DNA from: a virus
Direction: 5' to 3' (one strand)
IMG/VR virus record: IMGVR_UViG_3300022538_000221
Coordinates: 1-20,481 of that record
Length of the DNA stretch: 20,481 bases
Part shown: piece by piece, positions 13,503-20,322 of the stretch
How the letters are laid out: the number at the start of each line of letters is the position of its first letter
Numbering within the stretch: the stretch's first letter is position 1
Program-made: the position numbers and the translations under genes
The notes under the pieces: model-generated
The model's input: only the letters and a program-made list of their open reading frames with translations
Databases searched by the model: none
What the model was told of the DNA's origin: nothing

Positions 13503-13648
13503 TGCCGTATACCAAAACAAAAGTTGATGGTGTCAGGGTTACATCGCCCCATGGCGTAAAGGCTAAGAAAACAACCCTTCGCAAAGCCAATAAACAAATT
13601 CGTTTATTACAGGCTATTAAGCACGGGTGGAAACCTACAGGACGGTAA
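13502..13648 (+). CDS. 48-aa conserved small phage protein before portal
   Basis: ATG 13502 overlaps the previous TGA by one base; GGAGCGGGG lies just upstream. The product begins MPYTKTKVDGVRVTSPHGVK and ends LLQAIKHGWKPTGR, and is basic throughout. I recall small proteins with VTSPHG... and a GWKPTG ending in front of phage portal genes, so the call as a conserved family is fairly safe, although no function is known to me. Its TAA is two bases before the portal start. Confidence 0.65.
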   Translation: MPYTKTKVDGVRVTSPHGVKAKKTTLRKANKQIRLLQAIKHGWKPTGR

Positions 13649-13650
13649 CT

Positions 13651-15819
13651 ATGTTCAAAAAATCAGACAAAGTAAATAACCAGCACCCGCTGGATCCCGT
13701 ACATTTATCACGGACGCTGTTTGACTATACCAAGAACCCGATGTTGCATATGTTACATCGAACCTGGTTTCGTAATATCCTGTATTTTATGGGAGAGCAG
13801 TGGTTTGTTTGGAGTAAGGCGGGAAGTGCTTTTAAGCGTCTTGCACCCAGTAAGCATACCCCGACACCGGTATCAAATTTTATCAGGGATCATGTCCGGA
13901 GCATGAAGGCCCTGATATTGAATAAGGACTTTAAGGTCGTGGTGTGGCCGAACTCTCATGATGTCGAAGACAAAGACGCTGCCATTATAGCCGAGTATCT
14001 TCTGGAGCACATGGACGCCGAGAACGATGAGGAATTTGAGGATGAAAAGGAAGTTGCGGCGCTCTGGACAGTACTCATCGGAAATGCTTTTGACCGGACA
14101 TTTCCCGAGGTAAATGATTATTCCTGGGGTATGGACAAGAGCGGTAACCCGATATCAAAGTCCACAGTTATTACCCAATCGCTGAATCCGTTTAATATTG
14201 GGGTGGATCCGCTTGGCAGGCGATTGCGGGACAAACGGTATATCGCGATTAAGTCTTTGAAGGTTAGGGAGTGGGTTCAGGACACGTTTAAGGTGAAGAT
14301 TTCGCAGGCCGGGGACGATGATCGTCAAATTAACTATGAAAAAAATCTTGCGGTGATGGTTTCGGACGTATCGGCATGGAAGGGTGATGGACTTTCGACT
14401 TTGTCTAAATATGAGGATAAATCAGAAGATCTTGTCATATTTAACGAGTTCGAATACAGGCCCTCTAAAGACTATCCCAAGGGCCGTTATGTCGCTGTAT
14501 GTGGCGGCACAAAGGTGTTCGATCACAAAAGGTTGCCGATACCAACCCAGGAGGACGGACGCTGGAATTATTCAACAACCGATTATCATTACCATTATGT
14601 GCCTGGTCGTTTCTGGAGTGACCCCACAGTTAACGATTTAATAAGTCCACAGAACACGGTAAATAGTATTGACCAGGACCTGGTAAAGAACCGTAAGTCA
14701 GCAGGGAAGCCTTTACTGATTATGCCCAATGATATTGCCTTGACACGCGAGAGCCTGGACGGACAATCATTTCTGGTAGTTACCTACGATGCCCTGACAG
14801 CCGGCGGAGCCGTACCCAAGATTGAGCGAGGCACACCGCTTCCTGCCCAGGTGCTTGAAGAGCGAGCACTTAACCGGGCCGTGGCCCAGGACGCTGCCGG
14901 GGATCCCAAGAACGTTCTCAAGGGCAAGGCACCCACGACCTCGGCCTCCGGGGTTATGGTTGATATTCTTCGGGATGCTGCTGAACAAGGTCATTTTCCT
15001 GATATAAAGCGTTGGTATCGTTCACTAAAACGTACTTATTCAAAACGCCTGATACTCGCGCAGGAAGTCTTTAAGGAAAGTCGAATCATCAAGGTGCCCG
15101 GTAAGGGCTACGGTGCCAGGGTCAGGTCGTTTAAATCCGCTGACCTACGTGGTAACACAGATGTCCGATTAGAACTGGGATCGGGAGTTGCCTCTACCAG
15201 GATGGGACAAACCCAGATGCTGGTGGAACTGACCAAAGCAGGCTTTTTTAGCGCTGAGTCGGATCTGGATCCGGATTACAGACAGGAGTTACTGAGTAAG
15301 ATGGGGCTATCGGGCTTTAAGGACCGAACTAATCTTGATGTCGAAAGGGCTATGGCGGAAAACCATCTTATTGCCACGACCAAGAAAGAGGACATGAATA
15401 CTGAAATAGTCGAAGGTCCGGAAAAGGAAAGACTTGAGATACCTGTAATTAACGGTATATTTCTTGCAATAGCGGATCCAACTGGACAGCTCGAGGAACC
15501 CATGATTATTTCAGAGGATTCGTTGTTTAAGTTCGATAACCATCAGATTCATTACGAAAGCCATCGAAAGTTTATTTTGAGTCCTGAGTTTAGGGAAATG
15601 GATGCGTTGAATCAGGACTTGTTAATCGCTCACACCGATATGCATAAAATGCAAGTTGATGCACAGCTTCAGGCCCAGATGCAGCAAGAGATGGCATTGG
15701 CTGAGGCCGGAAAGAAACCAGAGGGACCAGGTGGGCAGGGTGGTGTCGAGATGCCGAAAGAAGTTCTTGAAGCCCAGTCTCTTGGCGGACCCCGGTCGGC
15801 TGATAATATGACACCGTAA
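13651..15819 (+). CDS. Portal protein
   Basis: ATG 13651 follows an AGGACGG site; the in-frame start at 13627 lies inside the previous gene. The 722-residue protein would form the twelve-subunit ring at one capsid vertex through which DNA passes. Supporting signs: size, the NILYFMGEQWFVWS stretch near residue 45-60 (portals of this type commonly have a G-x-Q-W there), a central wing/stem-like region with PVSNFIRDHVRSMKALIL, and a helical, glutamine-rich C-terminus (MQVDAQLQAQMQQEMALAE) that may be the barrel. It sits before scaffold and capsid genes, as expected. The protein is longer than many portals and resembles the P22-type size class. Homology was judged by eye. Confidence 0.85.
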   Translation: MFKKSDKVNNQHPLDPVHLSRTLFDYTKNPMLHMLHRTWFRNILYFMGEQWFVWSKAGSAFKRLAPSKHTPTPVSNFIRDHVRSMKALILNKDFKVVVWPNSHDVEDKDAAIIAEYLLEHMDAENDEEFEDEKEVAALWTVLIGNAFDRTFPEVNDYSWGMDKSGNPISKSTVITQSLNPFNIGVDPLGRRLRDKRYIAIKSLKVREWVQDTFKVKISQAGDDDRQINYEKNLAVMVSDVSAWKGDGLSTLSKYEDKSEDLVIFNEFEYRPSKDYPKGRYVAVCGGTKVFDHKRLPIPTQEDGRWNYSTTDYHYHYVPGRFWSDPTVNDLISPQNTVNSIDQDLVKNRKSAGKPLLIMPNDIALTRESLDGQSFLVVTYDALTAGGAVPKIERGTPLPAQVLEERALNRAVAQDAAGDPKNVLKGKAPTTSASGVMVDILRDAAEQGHFPDIKRWYRSLKRTYSKRLILAQEVFKESRIIKVPGKGYGARVRSFKSADLRGNTDVRLELGSGVASTRMGQTQMLVELTKAGFFSAESDLDPDYRQELLSKMGLSGFKDRTNLDVERAMAENHLIATTKKEDMNTEIVEGPEKERLEIPVINGIFLAIADPTGQLEEPMIISEDSLFKFDNHQIHYESHRKFILSPEFREMDALNQDLLIAHTDMHKMQVDAQLQAQMQQEMALAEAGKKPEGPGGQGGVEMPKEVLEAQSLGGPRSADNMTP

Positions 15820-15836
15820 GTCGAGAAAATATCGAC
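15820..15836 (+). promoter_or_regulatory. Hairpin right after the portal stop
   Basis: GTCGA (15820-15824) pairs with TCGAC (15832-15836) around an A-rich loop, starting at the first base after the portal stop. There is no T-run, so it is not a classical terminator. Confidence 0.4.
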
Positions 15837-15846
15837 ATATCATGCA

Positions 15847-15867
15847 ATCACGACATAATGTCGTGAT
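15847..15867 (+). promoter_or_regulatory. 21-base palindrome, possible operator or RNA hairpin
   Basis: Arms ATCACGACAT (15847-15856) and ATGTCGTGAT (15858-15867) are perfect inverted copies around a single A. The right arm is the start of a tandem 12-base repeat. Length and symmetry fit a protein-binding site for a dimer; as RNA it would form a stem only with a few bases unpaired at the turn. It is 32 bases before the next start. Confidence 0.6.
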
Positions 15868-15883
15868 AAACGTCGTGATAAAC
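15860..15883 (+). repeat. Tandem 12-base repeat (two copies)
   Basis: GTCGTGATAAAC occurs at 15860-15871 and 15872-15883 with no difference. The first copy overlaps the palindrome's right arm, so the second could offer an additional half-site for whatever binds the palindrome. Confidence 0.75.
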
Positions 15884-15898
15884 GAAAGGAAATTTAAA

Positions 15899-16219
15899 AT
15901 GGTTAACATGATCAGAAAACCCAAGAAAACGAAAAGATCCAAGACGATGGAAACGCCCTACGAGGAACGGGAGCGGTATCCGTACGGCCTTCAGATTAGT
16001 TTTGAATCCGAAGAGTTGAAAAAGCTTGGCCTTGACGTTAAGGATTTTGAGGTCACCGAGAAGGTGAAATTTACGGCCAAGGCCGAAATCACAAGTCTTT
16101 CCTCGAATAAAAATGAGCCCAATGAAGAAAGGCAGAGTATGAGCATCCAGATCACGGATATAGAATTTGATCTTTTGGCAGGGCTTTCATTAAAACAACT
16201 GAAGGCAATTAATGCATAG
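15899..16219 (+). CDS. Putative capsid-associated (staple-like) protein
   Basis: ATG 15899 follows GAAAGGAAATTT. The 106-residue protein has a basic tail (MIRKPKKTKRSK), then RYPYGLQISFESEELKKLGLDV, then beta-rich segments (KFTAKAEITSLSSN, MSIQITDIEFDLL). Small proteins of this shape, with a YP-GL-I motif followed by a K-LG segment and an oligonucleotide-binding-like barrel, lie between portal and capsid genes in many phages and have been described as capsid-stapling or stabilising proteins; the match is from memory. It ends in TAG. The basic start could contact packaged DNA or capsid. Cellular role: head assembly, inferred. Confidence 0.65.
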   Translation: MVNMIRKPKKTKRSKTMETPYEERERYPYGLQISFESEELKKLGLDVKDFEVTEKVKFTAKAEITSLSSNKNEPNEERQSMSIQITDIEFDLLAGLSLKQLKAINA

Positions 16220-16508
16220 GCCTGTAAAACAGACTGTAGAATCCGAGAAAGCCTTGCCATTTGTTTTAAGACTTTTTCCCAGGGGCGACATGACGTTTAT
16301 GTTGCCTTACATGATTCCGATAACCAGTAATATCCGGTCCGTAGAGGTCGATTTTTACGTCCCAACCGGTAAAACCAGGACGTACGGCCAGGAAGAGGGT
16401 CGAATTATTGTGTACGATGAAAAGCTTAAACAAGTGAAAAATCAACTAAACTTGACTGCGTACCAATACAAGTATAAGTATACAATTTGTAATACAGAAT
16501 CCATCTAA
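16212..16508 (+). CDS. 98-aa hypothetical protein of head module
   Basis: ATG 16212 lies inside the end of the previous gene, about seven bases after GAAGG. The 98-residue protein is likely beta-rich (FVLRLFPRGDMTFMLPYM, SVEVDFYVPTGKTRTYG) with a tyrosine-rich tail (TAYQYKYKYTI). It stands between the staple-like and scaffold genes, which suggests a head function, but no family is recognised. Confidence 0.58.
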   Translation: MHRPVKQTVESEKALPFVLRLFPRGDMTFMLPYMIPITSNIRSVEVDFYVPTGKTRTYGQEEGRIIVYDEKLKQVKNQLNLTAYQYKYKYTICNTESI

Positions 16509-16514
16509 ACGTAT

Positions 16515-16547
16515 TTACATTGTTAATTCACGAAATTAACCATGTAA
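16515..16547 (+). promoter_or_regulatory. Hairpin upstream of scaffold gene
   Basis: TTACAT (16515-16520) pairs with ATGTAA (16542-16547), and TTAATT (16523-16528) with AATTAA (16534-16539), with one extra G-C and one mismatch between them and loop CACGA. It lies seven bases after the previous stop and just before the AGAGAGAGG ribosome site. No T-run follows. It may protect or mark the mRNA end, or modulate translation. Confidence 0.55.
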
Positions 16548-16562
16548 GAGAGAGAGGTTAAG

Positions 16563-17432
16563 ATGCCAAGCGACGTAGTAGATACGACACAGCAAGTAGT
16601 GGAAGGTGACGGTAGTTCTGATACGCAAACCACTACAACAGATACAAACGTATCCGAATCAGAGCAAACAAAGACCGGCGACGGTACGGCCACCGACGAC
16701 GGCACAAAAACCGATACCGAAAAAGCGGAGGCTAAAGCTAAAGCCGAAGCCGAGGTCACTGAAAAGCAAGGCGCTTTTATGAGCGATCTTTTGCTTGAAT
16801 ATGACCTCGAAAGCCCGGAAAAACTTGGCGAGTTCATTAAGGACTTGAAAACGTTAAAGAGCAAGGTCGGTGAGGAAGACATCGACGACCTTATCGATAA
16901 CAAGGCCTTGATGACAAAATACCAAAAGCACTGGGCGGCCCAGGAGGCCAATAAGAAAAAAGAGGGCGAAACGCCCGAGGAAACCATCAAACGCCTTGAA
17001 GGCGAAATTGAAGTCAAGAACAAGGCGGACCAGGAAACACAGTTACAGAGCGATGACCTTAAAGAGACCAAAAAGGCTATTGAAGTATTTAACGCCACGG
17101 TCAATAAAACGATTAAGGGCATTGCGAATGTCCCGGAAGAGTACCGAAGTTTTCTGGGCCTGTCCCTGGGAGTTGAAAATCCCATCAACGAAGTCGATTT
17201 AAAGGACCGTGGTAAAATTATTGAGCTTACAAAAAGCGGTGCCAAGCAGTTAATGGACTTCGAACAGGTCATTATCAAGCGGTACATGAAGGGGAAGACT
17301 GAGGTTCCGAAGGTTACGGCAACAACCGATACAAACACCGAACCCGGTGTGAAACCTATAAAGAATTTAGGCGATGCAAGGAAGAAACTGATTGAAGTTG
17401 CTACGGCTGCTTTTCAGAAAAAGAAAGAATAA
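16563..17432 (+). CDS. Putative capsid scaffolding protein
   Basis: ATG 16563 follows a GAGAGAGG site. The 289-residue protein has a low-complexity, threonine- and acid-rich start (residues 1-55), then alternating charged helices (KAEAKAKAEAEVTEKQGAF, ETPEETIKRLEGEIEVKNK) and a basic C-terminus (DARKKLIEVATAAFQKKKE). Position directly before the capsid gene, size and helical charged nature match phage scaffolds, which guide capsid-shell assembly and then leave; the basic C-terminal helix is typical of capsid contact. Residues 114-130 (KALMTKYQKHWAAQEAN) are identical in the small protein encoded at 4193. No protease is visible next to it. Confidence 0.78.
   Translation: MPSDVVDTTQQVVEGDGSSDTQTTTTDTNVSESEQTKTGDGTATDDGTKTDTEKAEAKAKAEAEVTEKQGAFMSDLLLEYDLESPEKLGEFIKDLKTLKSKVGEEDIDDLIDNKALMTKYQKHWAAQEANKKKEGETPEETIKRLEGEIEVKNKADQETQLQSDDLKETKKAIEVFNATVNKTIKGIANVPEEYRSFLGLSLGVENPINEVDLKDRGKIIELTKSGAKQLMDFEQVIIKRYMKGKTEVPKVTATTDTNTEPGVKPIKNLGDARKKLIEVATAAFQKKKE
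16901..16952 (+). repeat. 52-bp dispersed coding repeat, copy 2
   Basis: Second copy of the segment at 4414-4465, 50 of 52 bases the same, inside the scaffold gene and in the same reading frame. The two differences are silent. Confidence 0.95.
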
Positions 17433-17435
17433 TCC

Positions 17436-17454
17436 TTCCCTGTATCGTAGGGAA
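17436..17454 (+). promoter_or_regulatory. Hairpin covering the capsid ribosome site
   Basis: TTCCCT (17436-17441) pairs with AGGGAA (17449-17454) around GTATCGT; a neighbouring CC can pair with the following AGG. The right arm overlaps the AAAGGA ribosome site of the capsid gene (ATG 17469). There is no T-run. It could lower or regulate capsid translation, or shield the mRNA end. Confidence 0.55.
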
Positions 17455-17468
17455 AGGAATTAAATATT

Positions 17469-18791
17469 ATGGCTATTGATTATCATGACTTAGCAAGTAT
17501 CACCGACACCCTAAAGATCGTGTATGGGGAAGGGATCACCAATCAGTTCGCTGACGAGACCCTGACCTATCATCAGTTTCCGAAGTCGGACAAATCCCCC
17601 AAGGGTTTGTACTATGAATTCGGTATCCGGTACAATCGATCTCAGTCCACGGGTGCTCGGTCTGAATCACAAAAAATACCCGATCCTTTGGTTGGAAAAT
17701 TCGCCAAGGGTCAAATTTATCCAAGGTACATGTACGGCTCTATCCGTATGACGGGTCCCGCAATTGAGGCCGCCAAAGGCGACGTCGCGGCATTCGTGGA
17801 TGGCTTGGCTGACTCCGTGGACGACATCTATCAGAGTCTTATGGTTGATCTTAACCGGATGGCATGGGGCGATTCACACGGGTTGCTTTGCACCCTGACT
17901 TCTGCCTCCGAGGCCGTGAATATTACTGCTGCCGCGACTACCTGGATGATCACCGCTGACAACGACGCCGGTATGGATTACCTGATGCCGGGTATGATCG
18001 TTGATTTCCATGAAGGCGCAACCCTGGATGTCAGTACATCGGCGTCCCGAGTTTTTTCCGTTGACTATTCAGCCAAGACTGCGGAAATGGAAGGTAACGT
18101 TGGAACTTACCAGGTCAATCATCCGCTCGCAAACTATGCCTCTTCAAAGGCTGCAACTGCGGTTCTAACCGGTGCAACAGTTTGTAAAATTGGTGCCCGA
18201 GGTACCACGTATGCGTCATCCGATACCCCAGTCGAAATGATGGGATTGAACGGAATTTACGACGACACCACGCTGCTGACCTCTTTCGAAGGCATCAACG
18301 CCGACACATATCCGCAATGGCAGGCAAACGTCATCGGTAACTCCAGTGTAAACCGTGAGCTTTCACTGGATCTTATGCTCCAATGTCTCGACCTGTCCCG
18401 GACACGCGCCGGCAGCAAACCGAGATTGATCCGCTGTGGCCTCGGCCAAAGACGTAAGTATGCCAACCTCCTGCTTCCGGATGTGCGTTTTCAACCCGGA
18501 AAATTAGAGGGCGGGTACGAAACCCTTACCTTTGCTGGTGGGGACGGAAGCGTCGGCATGGTCATCGATCCCATGGCCCAGAAAAACAAAATGTTTTTCG
18601 AGCCCAAGGGAACAATCCAGAAGTACGAAATGACCCCGATCGGATGGGGTAACTTGGACCAACAGATGCACCAGCGTGCAGGCTATGACGAGTGGGACCA
18701 ATTCCTCAGAATTTATACAAATATTGGGACGGAGCAACGTAATAACTTGGTTCTCCTGAAAGATTTAGTGGAACCTGGCCTTTACTCCTAA
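17469..18791 (+). CDS. Putative major capsid protein (HK97-like)
   Basis: ATG 17469 lies about ten bases after AAAGGA. The 440-residue protein follows the likely scaffold and is the right size for an HK97-fold capsid subunit. An N-terminal helical arm (DYHDLASITDTLKIVYGEGI) is followed by an extended E-loop-like region (YYEFGIRYNRSQSTGARSES) and a mixed core; the end RNNLVLLKDLVEPGLYS is compact. No cleaved N-terminal propeptide is needed, since a separate scaffold is encoded upstream. Codon use is richer in C/G-ending codons than in the small genes, as expected for a highly made protein. The fold call is inference from place and size. Confidence 0.82.
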   Translation: MAIDYHDLASITDTLKIVYGEGITNQFADETLTYHQFPKSDKSPKGLYYEFGIRYNRSQSTGARSESQKIPDPLVGKFAKGQIYPRYMYGSIRMTGPAIEAAKGDVAAFVDGLADSVDDIYQSLMVDLNRMAWGDSHGLLCTLTSASEAVNITAAATTWMITADNDAGMDYLMPGMIVDFHEGATLDVSTSASRVFSVDYSAKTAEMEGNVGTYQVNHPLANYASSKAATAVLTGATVCKIGARGTTYASSDTPVEMMGLNGIYDDTTLLTSFEGINADTYPQWQANVIGNSSVNRELSLDLMLQCLDLSRTRAGSKPRLIRCGLGQRRKYANLLLPDVRFQPGKLEGGYETLTFAGGDGSVGMVIDPMAQKNKMFFEPKGTIQKYEMTPIGWGNLDQQMHQRAGYDEWDQFLRIYTNIGTEQRNNLVLLKDLVEPGLYS

Positions 18792-18818
18792 AATCAATTA
18801 GTTACACCGATTGATTTT
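18790..18818 (+). promoter_or_regulatory. Hairpin at the capsid gene stop
   Basis: AAAATCAAT (18790-18798, starting within the stop codon) pairs perfectly with ATTGATTTT (18810-18818) around 11 loop bases. A weak T stretch (TTTT, then AATT) makes it at best a poor terminator; it could stabilise the 3' end of the capsid message. Confidence 0.5.
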
Positions 18819-18867
18819 AATTCGACCCCGAGCAACTTAACGCTTGGACGCTCTGGGTCTCAAACGA

Positions 18868-18915
18868 GCCCCGGATAGCTGAAACAGTGTGTGTCTCGCA
18901 CGCGGCGCCCGGGGC
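18868..18915 (+). promoter_or_regulatory. GC-rich hairpin between capsid and next gene
   Basis: GCCCCGG (18868-18874) pairs with CCGGGGC (18909-18915), with an inner stem GTGTG/CACGC. The stem is as strong as a terminator's, but no T-run follows, so transcription probably continues. It may block an exonuclease or separate the capsid and downstream messages. Confidence 0.55.
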
Positions 18916-18932
18916 CTTAACCGAACCACAGT

Positions 18933-18977
18933 ATCCTCGAAAGAGGGGAAAACTATGATCCTCGCAAGAGGGGAAAA
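18933..18977 (+). repeat. Tandem leader repeat with GNRA-loop hairpins
   Basis: A 20-base unit occurs at 18933-18952 and 18958-18977 with a 25-base period and one difference. Each copy can form CCTC-loop-GAGG (18935-18946 and 18960-18971). The loops are GAAA and GCAA, both GNRA tetraloops, so the only change keeps the loop class. Each copy also carries a GAGGGG ribosome-site-like segment. Confidence 0.8.
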
Positions 18978-18984
18978 GAGGTAA
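18955..18984 (+). CDS. 9-codon leader micro-ORF (tentative)
   Basis: ATG 18955 lies six bases after GAGGGG (the right arm of the first GNRA hairpin) and reads MILARGEKR before TAA 18982-18984, four bases ahead of the next gene's ATG. It spans the second hairpin and the following gene's ribosome site. It may be a coupling device, or a by-product of the 25-base duplication. Confidence 0.4.
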   Translation: MILARGEKR

Positions 18985-18988
18985 TATT

Positions 18989-20008
18989 ATGCCTATTAGA
19001 AAAAGAAACTTAGATAACAGCCTGATCCAGTGGATCATGACCGTGACAGGTCTTGGCCCAGGGATAGGCGAAATCAAATATGTGGCTCCGGCTGCAAGTT
19101 CAACGTCCCAGTACAGAACCCAATTACAGCAAATGGGTGTGGATGACGCCGATATCTTTACCACACCAAAGCTTGCTCATGCCGCAATTGAGGCGCACCG
19201 CAACGATGTTGTTCTGGTCTTTCCGGCTGAGTATTTTGAAACCGGTACGGATCCGTTTACATTCGATACCTATTATGCCCACATGATGGGCCTGCAGCAC
19301 CGGCAAACGACCGTCTGGCATGCTATCGGTGCGGTAATTGCGACCAATGGTACAACCAGTCCGTATGCTATGGAGAGCATCGGAAAAGGTAATCAATATC
19401 ACAATCTTGTCTTTGCAAACATGGGAGCTGCAACGGCGGCCATCTCTGGCCTTAAAGAGAGCTCAAGAAAAACCCTGTATAAGGGGTGTGCCATTTTGGG
19501 GCAACTCGCTACCCTACAGGCACAGAACGCAGATTGTACCTCGTTATGGATCAACACATCGAAAGCAGGTTACGGTGTCGGAAACGGTGTCGTATTTGAA
19601 GACTGCGTGATCGGGTCTTCAGGTGGTCCTACCCGTACCCAACTCAGTGGAACCATTCGTTTCGGACCAACGGGTGTGGCTGCTGCTGGCAGCGGCATGG
19701 AATTCAGAAATTGCCGAATTGAGGGTCGGGCAGAGGACAATGATCCTTGTGCGGTTAAAATCGAAGCTGCCAACTGTGTTGACAGACTTATGCTTTTTGA
19801 TCGATGCGTATTCTACAACTTTTCCGAGAATCATGGCACGGCTCCCGATTACGTTATTAGGGATGCCTGTAATACCACCCATGATATCCTACTCAAAGAT
19901 TGTACCAGGGTGGGTTTTGACGCTTGGACCAACTTGGCTGCGCACTGCTTTATTTCATCTGGTACGACCCAGACCACGGCTGGCGGTGTTGCTGTAGCAG
20001 CGGCCTAA
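18989..20008 (+). CDS. Putative beta-helix protein after the capsid gene
   Basis: ATG 18989 is seven bases after AGAGG. The 339-residue protein has no signal peptide. From about residue 155 it repeats short strand-like units ending in C or N (TLYKGCAILGQ, GVVFEDCVIGSS, GMEFRNCRIEGR, LMLFDRCVFYNF, DILLKDCTRVGF), the look of a right-handed parallel beta-helix with stacked cysteines. The first 150 residues are a separate domain (HAAIEAHRNDVVLVFPAEY, then GLQHRQTTVWHAIGAVIAT). Being directly behind the capsid gene, it may be a decoration, head-fibre or receptor-type protein. The alanine-rich end (VAVAAA) is odd. Fold and role are inferred. Confidence 0.72.
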   Translation: MPIRKRNLDNSLIQWIMTVTGLGPGIGEIKYVAPAASSTSQYRTQLQQMGVDDADIFTTPKLAHAAIEAHRNDVVLVFPAEYFETGTDPFTFDTYYAHMMGLQHRQTTVWHAIGAVIATNGTTSPYAMESIGKGNQYHNLVFANMGAATAAISGLKESSRKTLYKGCAILGQLATLQAQNADCTSLWINTSKAGYGVGNGVVFEDCVIGSSGGPTRTQLSGTIRFGPTGVAAAGSGMEFRNCRIEGRAEDNDPCAVKIEAANCVDRLMLFDRCVFYNFSENHGTAPDYVIRDACNTTHDILLKDCTRVGFDAWTNLAAHCFISSGTTQTTAGGVAVAAA

Positions 20009-20022
20009 AAGGGAGGAATATT

Positions 20023-20274
20023 ATGGCCAGTGTATTTAATAAATGTTGGCGCTGTCAAGGCGTCGGTACTATCCCGATAAGTGATGTCCAAGGTGGTTCC
20101 AATACGTGTAATGTCTGTGGTGGTTCGGGTAAACTGGAAATTGGAGAAATTGATATCGAGAACCTGGAAACCGCCGTTGCCGATATCGCCGGTAAGGTGG
20201 ATGATGTCATTAATAAGCAGGCCGACATCAAGACCAAGCTTGACGAAATTAAAACCGTTGTTGACGCCTTATAA
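20023..20274 (+). CDS. Zinc-knuckle plus coiled-coil small protein
   Basis: ATG 20023 follows GGGAGGA; the longer in-frame start at 19924 is inside the previous gene. The 83-residue protein begins with two DnaJ-type knuckles, CWRCQGVG (8-15) and CNVCGGSG (29-36), which probably bind one zinc ion. The rest (about 40-83) is a heptad-patterned helix (ENLETAVADIAGKVDDVI, KQADIKTKLDEIKTVV). Small phage proteins of this kind, with a C-x-x-C-x-G-x-G pair and a coiled coil, sit in head-tail gene clusters as I remember, with no known role. Confidence 0.72.
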   Translation: MASVFNKCWRCQGVGTIPISDVQGGSNTCNVCGGSGKLEIGEIDIENLETAVADIAGKVDDVINKQADIKTKLDEIKTVVDAL

Positions 20275-20281
20275 ATTATTG

Positions 20282-20310
20282 GGCGGGGTGTAAAAGCCCC
20301 GCCTTATTTA
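20282..20310 (+). terminator. Terminator-like hairpin after the zinc-knuckle gene
   Basis: GGCGGGG (20282-20288) pairs perfectly with CCCCGCC (20297-20303) around eight bases, followed by TTATTTA. The outer TAAAT before and ATTTA after can extend the stem with a bulge. The T-run is interrupted, so termination is likely partial. Confidence 0.6.
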
Positions 20311-20322
20311 CGAGGAACCGCT

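Noticed and set aside
16523-17338. 271-aa open frame on the minus strand
   Set aside because: It is the antisense of the threonine/lysine-rich scaffold gene, giving a serine- and valine-rich low-complexity product without a ribosome site.
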